A stretch of 64,000 bases of DNA. It comes from Euryodendron excelsum (lineage: Eukaryota > Streptophyta > Magnoliopsida > Ericales > Pentaphylacaceae). The stretch lies in assembly GCA_033060915.1 (NCBI GenBank), contig CM065377.1, forward strand, positions 36,673,683-36,737,682. The letters run 5' to 3'. The position numbers were made by a program, and so were the translations under genes. The notes under the pieces were generated by a model. That model did no database searches. It saw only the letters and a list, made by a program, of their open reading frames with translations, and had not been told where the DNA came from. Below, one piece after another: positions 49,560 to 58,644 of this stretch. Positions within the stretch are counted from its first letter, which is position 1. The number at the start of each line of letters is the position of its first letter.

Positions 49560-50075
49560 ATCCATAACCTTCACTGATGAAGACCTCATGGGGGTGCAGA
49601 CCCCCCCCCCACAATGATGCCTTGGTTATGACATTAAGAATGGTAGGTTGTGATATGAGAAGATTGCTCATCGACCAAGGAAGTTCCTCTGAAATCATAT
49701 ACTATAGCCTCTTTAAAAAACTGGAACTAAAAGAGTCTGATCTCCAGCCATCTCTCAACCCGTTTGTTAGGTTCAATTCAGACCTAGTTTAGCCTTTAGG
49801 GAAGGTAACAATTCCAGTGACTGCTTGGGGAATTATGTTACACACAGAGTTCCTGGTAGACAATGTGCCTTCACCGTATAATGTAATCATGGGATGGACA
49901 TTATTGTACCTTATAAAGGTAATTCCATGGTCCTACCATCAACTGATCAAATTCCCTATCCCCGGTAGAGTAGGAGAAATAAAAGGAGACCAAGTGGCCG
50001 CCAAACAATGCTTTCTAACGGCATGCACCACGAAAGTAAAAGTTAAACAAGGTGCAGATGATGGAGCTTCATGAG
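49560..50075 (+). pseudogene. Aspartic protease domain of Tat pol
   Basis: Would cleave the gag-pol polyprotein. The active-site loop reads LIDQGSSSEIIYYSLFKKL with the catalytic Asp at 49673-49675, a form usual for Tat proteases. Then come IPVTAWGIMLHTEFLVDN and YNVIMGW (canonical Y/F-N-x-I-x-GR, with Arg replaced by Trp). A TAG follows NSDLV. The end of the block at 50075 is a stop, and the frame must shift to reach the reverse transcriptase. Confidence 0.75.
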
Positions 50076-50129
50076 TATACACCTACTATCGATGACATGG
50101 GGTAGACTTCGAAGAATAAGGCCATTAAA

Positions 50130-51000
50130 GAATTGAAGAAAGTCCACATCGATCGGCAGGGTGAGAAGTATTTCGTCATTGGCACGTCCTTGTCCAGAGT
50201 TGAAGAGAACTTTCTAATTGAGATGCTGACAAGTTACCTTGAGGTGTTCGCCTGGACTTCTTATAACATGCTAGGGATCAACGCCGAGATCACCTGCCAC
50301 CGATTGAATGTCGACCCAAAGTGTCGACCTGTGGTCCAAAAGGGAAGGAGGGCGGCAACATAGCATGTGGACGCCATTATTAAAGAAACCAAAAAACTCC
50401 TAGAGGCTGGGGAAATTTGGGAAGTCCACTACCCAAGCTTGCTTTTAAACACCGTGGTAATAAAGAAGAAGGACGACAAGTGGAGGGTCTGTGTTGACTT
50501 CACCAATCTAAACAAGGCATGCCTTAAGGACCCTTTCTCTCTTCTCAAGATCAATTAGCTCATAGATACAGCAACCGATTTCGAGAGGATGAGCTTCTTG
50601 GATGCTTACCGCGGATATCACCAAATTCTTCTCCATCTAGATGATCAGGAGAAGACAGCCTTCATTACTCCAAGGGGTATCTTCTGCTACAAAGTAATAC
50701 CATTTGGTCTGAAGAACACCGGGGCCACTCACCAGCAATTGGTCACCAAAATGTTCAAAGACCATATTAGAAGTACTATGGAGGTGTACATTGACAATAT
50801 GGTGGTTAAAAGTAAAGTCAACAGCTCCCATTTGGAGGATCTAAAAGGAGTGTTCAGCATCCTAAAGCAGTATAAAATGAGGCTAAACGCCTCCAAATGC
50901 AAGTTTGAAGTCAACTCGGGGAAATTCCTGGGGTTCTTGGTTACACACCATGGAATTGAAGTAGATCCACGACAAATTAGTGTGATCCAAAATGTTTAAG
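50130..51000 (+). pseudogene. Reverse transcriptase domain of Tat pol
   Basis: RNA-dependent DNA polymerase. Recognisable blocks are HRLNVDPKCRPVVQK, VIKKKDDKWRVCVDFTNLNK, SFLDAYRGYHQI, EKTAFITPRGIFCY, KVIPFGLKNTGATHQ and NASKCKFEV...GKFLGFLV. The catalytic motif, normally YVDD, is YIDN at 50787-50798, with the second Asp codon changed GAT to AAT, which would abolish activity. In-frame TAG codons interrupt after RRAAT (near 50361) and after LLKIN. Inactive. Confidence 0.9.
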
Positions 51001-51099
51001 CCCCAAAGAATGCTAAAGAAGTATAGAAGTTGATTGGAATGGCAGCGGCAATAGATTCATCAACCGATCTTCAGATAAGTGCCAACCATTCTTCTAGCT

Positions 51100-51625
51100 T
51101 CTCAAAAAGGGGGAACAATTCAACTGGACTTTGGAATGTGATCAAGCCCTCAGTGATTTAAAGAGGTACTTGACCCTACCACCCCTACTTTCCACCCCAC
51201 TCAAACATAAAGAACTCTTTCTCTAGCTGGCAGTATCAGAGCACGCAGTCAGTGCCGTACTGCTAAGCCAATAAAATCAACAACAAAAATCAATCTATTA
51301 TGTCAGTAAAACACTCTTGGGGGTAGAAAGTAGGTACCTACCACTGGAGAAATTGGCACTTGCTCTGGTAGTGGCATCTCGTAAACTGGTGCACTATTTT
51401 AGAGCCTATACCATCAACATTCTCACAAACCATTAGCTAAAACCACTTCTTAGAAGGGCCGACTTCTCTGGCAGACTGGCAAGGTGGGCTATTGAACTGA
51501 GAGAATTCGACATCAAGTTCCACCTAAGATCGGCAGTTGAAGGTCAGGTATTTGCTAACTTTATTGCTGAATTCTCCATTGACCCGCCAGCAGAAAATGA
51601 CCCGCCAACACCTACTGCTCAATAA
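51100..51625 (+). pseudogene. First RNase H domain of Tat pol (degenerate)
   Basis: Follows the reverse transcriptase connection. Readable motifs include KPLLSTPL-like sequence, LAVSEHAVSAVL, SIYYVSKTLLGVESRYLPLEKLAL, HYFRAYTINILTNH, a stop, then RADFSGRLARWAIELREFDI and FANFIAEFS. The usual catalytic Asp positions are not preserved. In Tat elements this domain is commonly degenerate because the second RNase H carries the activity. Confidence 0.7.
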
Positions 51626-51639
51626 CACGGTGACCTCCC

Positions 51640-52188
51640 TCTAGACCTTTGGAAAAATGTTGATCATTGGAAACTCTTTATCGACAAAGCGTCCAATGAC
51701 TGGGGGACAGGATTTGGCATAGTGCTAATTATACCAGACGATTTGGCAATTGAACAGGCTATCAAACTTAAGTTCACTGCCTCAAAAAATGAATCTGAAT
51801 ACAAGATCCTACTCATTGGACTGCGCTAAGCCATTGAACTAAAAATTACCGAGATCATCATCTATTCCGACCGCCAGTTGGCGGTTAATCAAATCACAGG
51901 AGAATACGCAGCAAAAAAAGATAGAATGACGTAGTACCTAGCAAAAGCAAAGGAATTGCTGACCAAGTTCGGCAGGTATAAACTCCTCCAGATCAGCCAT
52001 GACAACAACTCATATGTTGATGCCTTGACTACACTAGCAACAGCCTTGAAGTCAGGGTCAAAAAGAACAATTCATGTGGAGACCTTAGTTAGACCAAGCA
52101 TATTTCATGAAGAGGAGCAAGCTTTGGCTATAAAACAGTTAGGACCGTCATGGATGGACCCAATTATCTCTTATCTTGACCAAGACTA
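51640..52188 (+). pseudogene. Second (archaeal-type) RNase H domain of Tat pol
   Basis: Motifs are WKLFIDKASNDWGTGFGIVL, ASKNESEYKILLIGLR, a TAA stop, then IIIYSDRQLAVNQITGEY and NSYVDALTTLATAL. The D-E-D-D carboxylates (Asp in FIDKAS, Glu in ESEY, Asp in YSDRQ, Asp in VDAL) are all visible. The extra RNase H is the hallmark of the Tat lineage. A stop after GLR and a TAG in DRMT(stop)YLAK break the frame. Confidence 0.78.
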
Positions 52189-53392
52189 GTTGTCGAAGGA
52201 CAAGAATGAAGCCAGACGGGTCAAACACAAAGCCCTCAGACACTGGCTATCACCAACCAAAGAACTCTATAAAAAGATCCTTCACAGGTCCTTACTTGTA
52301 CTGTGTCCATCCAAACAAAATGCAGGGCATCCTATTCGAAATCCATGAAAGGATATGTGGAAGTTACGTTGGAAGAAGGTCCTTGGCCCACCGAGATATC
52401 TTGCGGGAGTACTGGTGGCCCTATATGCAAAAAGACGCAGCCCAATACGTGCTAAGATGTAAAAAATGCCAAAAGTTCTCTCCAATTATACATCAGCCCG
52501 CTGAAGATCTCACAACTATAACCAGCCCTTAGCCTTTTGGCCAGTAGGGACTGGATATAGTTGGGCCCCTACCCCGATCTCCAAGCAATAGGAGGTTTCT
52601 CATTGTGACGACATACTACTTCACCACGTGGGTGGAGGCAGAGCCCTTGTCAACCATCAAAGAGATTGACGCCAAAAGATTCGCTTGAAAAAACATAATA
52701 ATAAGCTTCGGCATATCTAGTGCACTTGTCTCGAGCAAGGGCACCCAATTTTAAGGCAATATGTTCAGGTTATTCTGTAAGGAGCTCGAAATCAGAAACT
52801 ACTACTCAACACCAACCTATCCACAGTGCAACAGGCAAGCCGAAATTTTAAACAAAACAATATTGAATGGGATCAAGAAACAGCTGGAAAAGACTAAAGG
52901 AAAATGGGTGGAGGAACTGCCTAGCATCTTATATCCCTATAGAACTACCCCGAGGAGGTCTACTAGAGAAACCCCCTTTTCTTTGGCTTACAGGGTGGAG
53001 GCAATAATACCCTTGGAGGGAGGGCTACCAACAATCAAATCGGTAGTGTTCAACACTAGGCTTAACAATCAAACCTTGGCCAGAGACCTTAATCTTACAG
53101 AAGAAAACAGAGAGGCTGTCTTGATTAAGCTCACTGCATATCATCAACAATAAAGTCGTTCTTACAACAAACGGGTTTAGCCAAGATCTTTTGTACCGAG
53201 AAACTTAGTTCTACGAAAAGTATTGGGGGAAAAAAGAATCCGGTAGATGGAAAGCTCATCCTCAACTAGGAGGGTCCCTATAGAGTAGCATCCGAAGTTG
53301 GCGTGGAGGCATACCGACTGGACTCTGTTGAAAATGGGAAACAACTACCCCAACCTTAGAACGCGAACAATCTGAGAAAATTTTATCAGTAG
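52189..53392 (+). pseudogene. Integrase domain of Tat pol
   Basis: Would insert the DNA copy. The zinc-binding HHCC region is visible as IHERICGSY...HRDILREYWWPYM...CKKCQKF. The core has GLDIVGP (first Asp) and NKTILNGIKKQLE after AEILN (Glu), but the middle motif reads VSSKGTQF where VSDNGTQF is expected, so the second catalytic Asp is lost. TAG and TAA codons interrupt it. The C-terminal chromodomain-free tail ends in NNLRKFYQ and TAG at 53390-53392, as expected for this lineage. Confidence 0.85.
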
Positions 53393-53539
53393 AAATTGAC
53401 TCCCGTGTGAAGTATCTTCTTAGCAATGTTTGATCTTTCCGAAACTTGATATGATCAATGAAATTTGAAGTCTTCACAAACAAATCTACTCATTTGATGC
53501 CACTCCAAAATAAAAAGCACTAAGGGAAGACAAAAATAA

Positions 53540-53745
53540 AAACCAAGTGTAAAAACTTGGTCCTGTCCAAATTGGACAGGTCGACCAATGAAATTCATAA
53601 AAACCAAGTGTAAAAACTTGGTCCTATCCAAGTTAGACAGATCGGCTAATGAATGTCATAAAAACCGAGTGTAAAAATTTGGTCCTATCCAAGTTGGACA
53701 AGTCGGCCAATGAAGGTCACGAAAACCAATTGTAAAAGCTTGGTG
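53540..53745 (+). repeat. 61-bp minisatellite, four copies, with palindromes
   Basis: Units begin at about 53542, 53603, 53664 and 53724. Each contains the palindrome CCAAGTGTAAAAACTTGG and a second one, CTGTCCAAATTGGACAG in the first copy. It lies just after the integrase stop, in the 3' untranslated part of the Tat element. Confidence 0.85.
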
Positions 53746-54012
53746 TCTGCCATTAAGGGCCAAAAATTCGAAGGCAAAAAAAAAAAAAATAAAATCAACG
53801 ACGATTAGAAATAGTCCTACCCAAGTAGGGTAGATGTGCAAGCACAAATCAAAATTCAAACTTCGTTCTACCTAACACATTCAAATCGACAATTTTATAA
53901 ATTCTAAAAAAAGGGCAAAAACTAAAGGCAAACTCAGTACAGTAAAAAAGTCTTATATTAATACGAAACAGCTGATTACATAAAGGGAAATTGAGAAAAT
54001 GAAAACAAAAAG

Positions 54013-56234
54013 CTAATTATTAGTTATGATCTCTGTCAACTTTTCAGAGGGCACAACCAATTTCTCTCTAGAAGATTCATCAGTGCCCTTTGGAGGATCA
54101 GCAGCACTTTTGGCTTGTTCATCAGCGACCTCCTGAGCTAATTTTCTCTTCTGTTCGGCATTGGCGATCACCTTCTCAGGATCAATAGAGCCGTCCTCTG
54201 TCGTGTCGAAGTAATCAAGGCATAGCTTCCACACTTTAGAAGACTTTTCGACCTTGGCAACTAGAAGGGCACCATTCCAACCCTCCTGAAAGATGGTCCA
54301 GCTCAGGTTCGCCATCTCAACAACGAGTTCCTTGGCCGCCCGAATGGCACCCCTCTACATTATCACCTCTTCCTCTGCATTCAGTTTCTCCACCTCGGCC
54401 TGGAATGCTTCAATCTCGGCTTTGGCCTTAAAAGCTCCACAGATTGTACTTAATTCTTTTCCATCAGTTCGCTGGCCTCTTTGTCCCTTTTCTCGAAGTT
54501 GGCGGTAACCATCTTCAACTCTATCGTGGCCTTTTTCCTCATCAACAGCCTCTCCTTACTGGCGTCAAGCCACTCCTTCTTTAATTAGTCATGCTCTTCA
54601 ATCAATCGCTGATGGTGCTCGATAAGGGACTGAAAACTGCTCATCATTTCTATAGCTTTGAGGCAGCCTTACACAGTAAGAGTACATGTTCGAATAAGGA
54701 GTAAAAAGAATCAAGAAAAGAATTGAAGGGATAAGAAAGAACTAATTACCAAGAGAGAGTCATGGAAGGTGCCCATAAAAATGTTTATATCATTGGCACT
54801 TCCCAACTTCACAACGTCCTTCGGTAAATCGCTGTGAAAAATGCCCAATGCCACCTCTGCTTGGTCGATCATAGAGTTGGCAGTCATCATTCATCGACCT
54901 AGAATGTTCGGGATGATGGTCATCGGCTCGGCATTTTTCAGCTCTTCAGAGGCACTTTTTAAGCCGACCTTCGCCTTCTTTGGGTCCGGTGACTAAGAGG
55001 TTGCCTCGGGGGCTTTCTTCTTCTACTACTGAGTACTCGGCTTCTTCTGTGGAGGTGCCACTTCCTCGGTCTGGGAAGTCTCTAAGTCCTTGGTCGGGGG
55101 TTCAGCAGCTTCAATGTCAACCTTCTGTATTGGCTTCCCCACCGCGGCAAACATCATTTCCTTAAGGCCCATCTCGTCATCTTTGTCAGGAGACGAGGCA
55201 GCCCTCTGCTTCCTCTTGTTTAACTTAACGCGGCGGTCAGGCAGGGTTAAAGGCTTCAACGTTGATGTCGAGCTGTTTGAACCGAACCAAATTGTGAGAA
55301 TCTGCTGCTCCTCGGCAATAGGGTCAGATGGGGGCGGAGCAACAACAGTCATTTGACATGTAGCGTATGCCCTCTCAACGACAACACCAACTAGAATCTC
55401 CTCAAAATCCCCCTTGGCACCCTGATCAGCCAATGTTGCAAGGACACTCAGTGGGACCCCCGCTTTCGTGGTGAACAAGGAGTATCAAATCGAGTAGTTT
55501 AGCAAAATGTGGGGAGTTCACGCAAGATCCCTCAACTTGCCCTGACTATGAAAATCCAAGACCTTCTTCAGATCAATGAAATTGACTCCCCAGGCGATGT
55601 CTTTTGACCTCTTTTTTGTTTCTACAAGAACGGCAAGGACAAGGTTAAAAGCAAAGTAAAACAGATAGAGAAAGTTAATTATAAGTCTGCATCGAACCTA
55701 TCTCTTGAGCAAGTCTAGGGCACTATACCACCAGTCTTTCTCCCGATTGAAGGTCGTCAAACTCCTAGGGCCTGAATACCCAAACCCTAACGTAGTCTAT
55801 GCCCTTTTCGGAGGAAGGCAGACACTTCACTATCTCCCTACTGTTATTAACAGCCTAGAGATACACCTTCAAACTCTCGCCCCCTACTTTGCAAAGTGTG
55901 TAGCAGTAGTTGAGCTCAGCAAGCCCCAAGTTCACACCCAGGCACCGATTAAGCTCGAGCATCCCAACAATTATCCTATATATGTTCAACCAGAGTTGGG
56001 AAGGCGCTACCTTACTTTGGACAATGAATTTTTGAAGGAAGGGTGCAAGGGAAACCTAAGCCCTCCCTTAACAATGGCGATAACCGGGAAGGGCATCCCC
56101 TTCTCGATCTCTTCCATACGGAAATCCTCAGAGTCTACCAACTCCAAACCGTTCTGATCAGGGATCTCATGCCTAGTCTTAAAGGAGGCAATCGCCACCG
56201 GACTCTCTACCATCTTTCTCAAACGAGTTGCCAT
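54013..56234 (-). pseudogene. Antisense ORF of Tat element with putative intron
   Basis: Read on the minus strand from the ATG at 56234. The N-terminal part (GLELVDSEDF...GMPFPVIAIVKGGLRFPLHPSF) matches the plant 'putative gypsy-type transposon' domain (PF04195) as I recall it. After a frameshift near 55998 it continues with LWLNIYRIIVGMLELNRCLG and NYCYTLCKVGGES, then three in-frame TAG stops. A 76-bp intron (55697-55622; donor ATAG|GTTCGA, acceptor TTCTTGTAG|AAAC) joins phase-compatible exons and leads into KKRSKDIAWGVNF. Later segments are 55478-55026 (low-complexity acidic) and a charged coiled coil ending at 54013 with MANLSWTIFQEGWNGALLVA. Antisense extra ORFs in this place are known for Tat relatives, but their function is unknown. 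This copy is broken. Confidence 0.75.
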
Positions 56235-56373
56235 CAAGGGACAACCATCAAAAGGAAAATTTTATGAAAAAGAGATGAGCATAGACGGGACTTACAAGGG
56301 AGGGGGTAAGCGAGGGGCACTCTCAAACAAGGAAACGAAGCAAACAAGTGCCTGTTACCAAAAAAAAGGCACC

Positions 56374-56387
56374 CTCCTTTATACTTG
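56374..56387 (-). promoter_or_regulatory. Candidate TATA box for antisense ORF
   Basis: The minus strand reads GGCAAGTATAAAGG about 140 bp upstream of the antisense ATG at 56234. Position and sequence suit a plant TATA box, so the antisense ORF may have had its own promoter rather than relying on the LTR. Confidence 0.4.
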
Positions 56388-56600
56388 CCCTCGCCACTGG
56401 TTCGTTTGCGCGAAACAGTAGTAATCGTGTCGTAACAGCGTAACATCACATCAGCTATTACTGCCCCGTCGTTTCATCGCTACGACTTTAAATCCGTGCC
56501 GTCCACATGGCCAAGTAATCGCCGAAATGGTACTACGCTTGGAGGAGCGTCATAATGACCCGACGCAACCCTTAACCCTTCGAGGAACCAGAAAAGGCAC

Positions 56601-56617
56601 AAGGGCTGAGGGGCAAT
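56601..56617 (+). other. Polypurine-type tract before 3' LTR
   Basis: AAGGGCTGAGGGGCAAT directly precedes the 3' LTR start TGTGGG. It is purine-rich with a few interruptions, as in Tat relatives, and would prime plus-strand DNA synthesis. Confidence 0.65.
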
Positions 56618-57246
56618 TGTGGGTCAAAGAAATCAGGCCCAGTTTGCCTGGTTAGGCACAATAAAAATTAAGTGAATGAAGTTGGGCTACGGGTCAACCC
56701 AAGTAGTTAAAAATGCGACCAGGCCCGTATTGTCGACCTTGTGCCGACCTCAAGCCCAAGCCCAATGTGGCAAGCCCAACTCACTGGTATAATCAAAGCA
56801 TTTAATGCTCTGACCGCAACATTTAATGCGGAGATGACCCGCATTTAATGTAGCAGCGACTTGCCACACGACATCTACCCTCACATTCGATCAATCGGAC
56901 TCTGGTACGGCGGTTAAATTAGACCCATGTCTGATCAGTTAGAGACGAATGATGTGGTCTACGAGATAGGTCATAATGACCTTAAGGTAGACATAAAGGT
57001 TAACCCTCTATCGATCACACTATAAATACCAAAGCCCCAAGGAGGAATGTATGGACAATTGATTTCAAGCATATATTGTCTTTATTCATTTGATTCTTGA
57101 TTAAGATTGCTAACTTAATCGTCGAAGTGTGATCGGCCTAAAAAGAGTCTACATATTCTAAACTTCTCTGTCCTTTTGTAGCAAGTTGGTGCTCATTGAT
57201 ATTGGTTCAAGTAATCGACCAAGCACTCCCGAAAATTCCACTTACA
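56618..57246 (+). repeat. 3' LTR of Tat element
   Basis: Starts TGTGGGTCAAAG, ends TTCCACTTACA and is followed by the target duplication ATTCT. It is collinear with the 5' LTR but differs at many positions, mainly C/T and G/A, which marks an old insertion. Confidence 0.93.
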
Positions 57247-57251
57247 ATTCT

Positions 57252-58277
57252 CAATGCAATATAGCAAAAAAAGATTAAACATTTCTCTTAATTCAAAATA
57301 AGCATGATTCGTCAAGTAAAGTGTGTCACATGATTTATAAAACATGTCTTTGAAATCAATTCTACATAGAAAGTTTTACAATTTATAATAGCAAGACAAA
57401 AACCACTCGCTGGATTCCAAAGTGTGCATAATGTCAAAAACACAAAGCGAATAATAACACTTGTTACCCTAAATCACAAAAATTAAAGCTTATTGTTAAA
57501 AGTATATACTGTGATTAAGAGTAGCTAGAAATAACTTCGAAATTGCAGAAAACCGAAGGTAAGACTATTCCCAGGGCCAAAATCTACCCAATTGATCCAG
57601 ATCACTAAGGCGCACCAAAGGCCTTTGGGCTCAACCGCACGATACAATTGCATACATATCCTTCATCTCTTCCCTTCCAGAGTACGTTTCTGCAATTCAT
57701 GTTACATAACTAGCAAGCCCCAGACACAACAGCAGGGCTGCACACGGCAACCGATATCCAATATACCAGCCAGTCCATTATGCACTAGCGCAACTAAAAC
57801 AACACTCTCTCTTCTCTTTCAAAAATAAAATAAAATGCTAAGCTAAACCAAATCCATCTCCCACTGGCAAAACAACCTCCCCCCATTCTCTTTCTTTTCT
57901 TCTCACTCTAGAAACCCAAAATCACCTTGCCTAATTCCAAAATCATAATACCGAATACATCTTTGAATATGATTTTATATGCATCCAGATTCCTGCAATC
58001 ATTAATATCAAGTTCTATGAAATCACAACCCTTCTCACAAAACACAATTCTATCCATGCTTCTCCCCAAAACCAATATTCAACCCAGCTTAGATATGGCA
58101 GTGCAATATTAGTTATCAAAGATGAAATTCTACACCATATAACAGCATTTAAATTTGAGGTTCTTACCTTTGCTGACTGCCACTAGAAGTTGGGCAATCA
58201 AAGCCCTCTTTCTTTCTCTTGCCGCTAGCCCATCAGCAAAAGCCGCCAACCCCCTCTCTCTCTCTCTCATCTTGTTA
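57252..58277. other. Unassigned DNA right of the Tat element
   Basis: AT-rich and continuous with 46799-47095 before insertion. A (CT)n run lies at about 58253-58269. The frames at 57592-57828 and 57927-58112 are short and match nothing I know. No gene is supported. Confidence 0.45.
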
Positions 58278-58286
58278 TAGAAATAT

Positions 58287-58435
58287 GAGAACTACTACTG
58301 ACAAATGCGGCGGTCAGTCAGGCGTCACCTGATCACTGCCACGTCAACTTAAACCCACTAAATATAGTGCGATTAAGCTGATGTGATGATCAAGCGTCAC
58401 CTGACCGACCACTGTATTTAGCCGTAGCATTCGCC
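58287..58435. mobile_element. MULE-type MITE, 149 bp
   Basis: Flanked by a perfect 9-bp duplication TAGAAATAT (58278-58286 and 58436-58444), the length expected for Mutator-like elements. The two ends form an inverted repeat of at least 36 bp without gaps, with about two thirds identity, improving inward to CGGTCAGTCAGG versus TGGTCGGTCAGG. It has no coding capacity. The whole element can fold back on itself. Confidence 0.72.
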
Positions 58436-58444
58436 TAGAAATAT

Positions 58445-58644
58445 TGATACAAGTAGGTAACCGACTATGTTATAGAAATATAGGGGACGACTAGGTAACC
58501 GGCTTCCCATATCTTGCCCTTAAATTTGATCCAATACATCCAAGCCCAATTCACTTTAGTAAACCAACCAATGAGAAGGGGGTTAAAATTCATGGTGGAC
58601 CAATGTAGTTAGACCCATATTACTGTCATGAATAATATTACATA
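58445..58644. other. Spacer between MITE and solo LTR
   Basis: Contains an imperfect duplication of TAGGTAACCG and the neighbouring ATAGAAATATA. Otherwise nothing is recognised. Confidence 0.4.

Larger units (their letters stand above)
47101..57246 (+). mobile_element. Ty3/gypsy Tat-lineage LTR retrotransposon, 10,146 bp
   Basis: A structurally complete element with two ~628-bp LTRs (47101-47728 and 56618-57246), TG...CA ends, a perfect 5-bp target duplication ATTCT (47096-47100 and 57247-57251), a primer-binding site and a polypurine tract. Domain order is gag, protease, reverse transcriptase, RNase H, a second RNase H, integrase, then a long 3' region with an antisense ORF. The dual RNase H and antisense ORF point to the Tat/Retand group. 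The reading frames have many stops and frameshifts, and the LTRs differ by several dozen mismatches, mostly transitions, so the insertion is old and inactive. Confidence 0.93.

Noticed and set aside
47101..57246. Endogenous pararetrovirus or envelope-bearing retrovirus
   Set aside because: Two LTRs, an integrase and dual RNase H identify a Tat-type Ty3/gypsy element. No movement protein, and no envelope-like frame, was seen.
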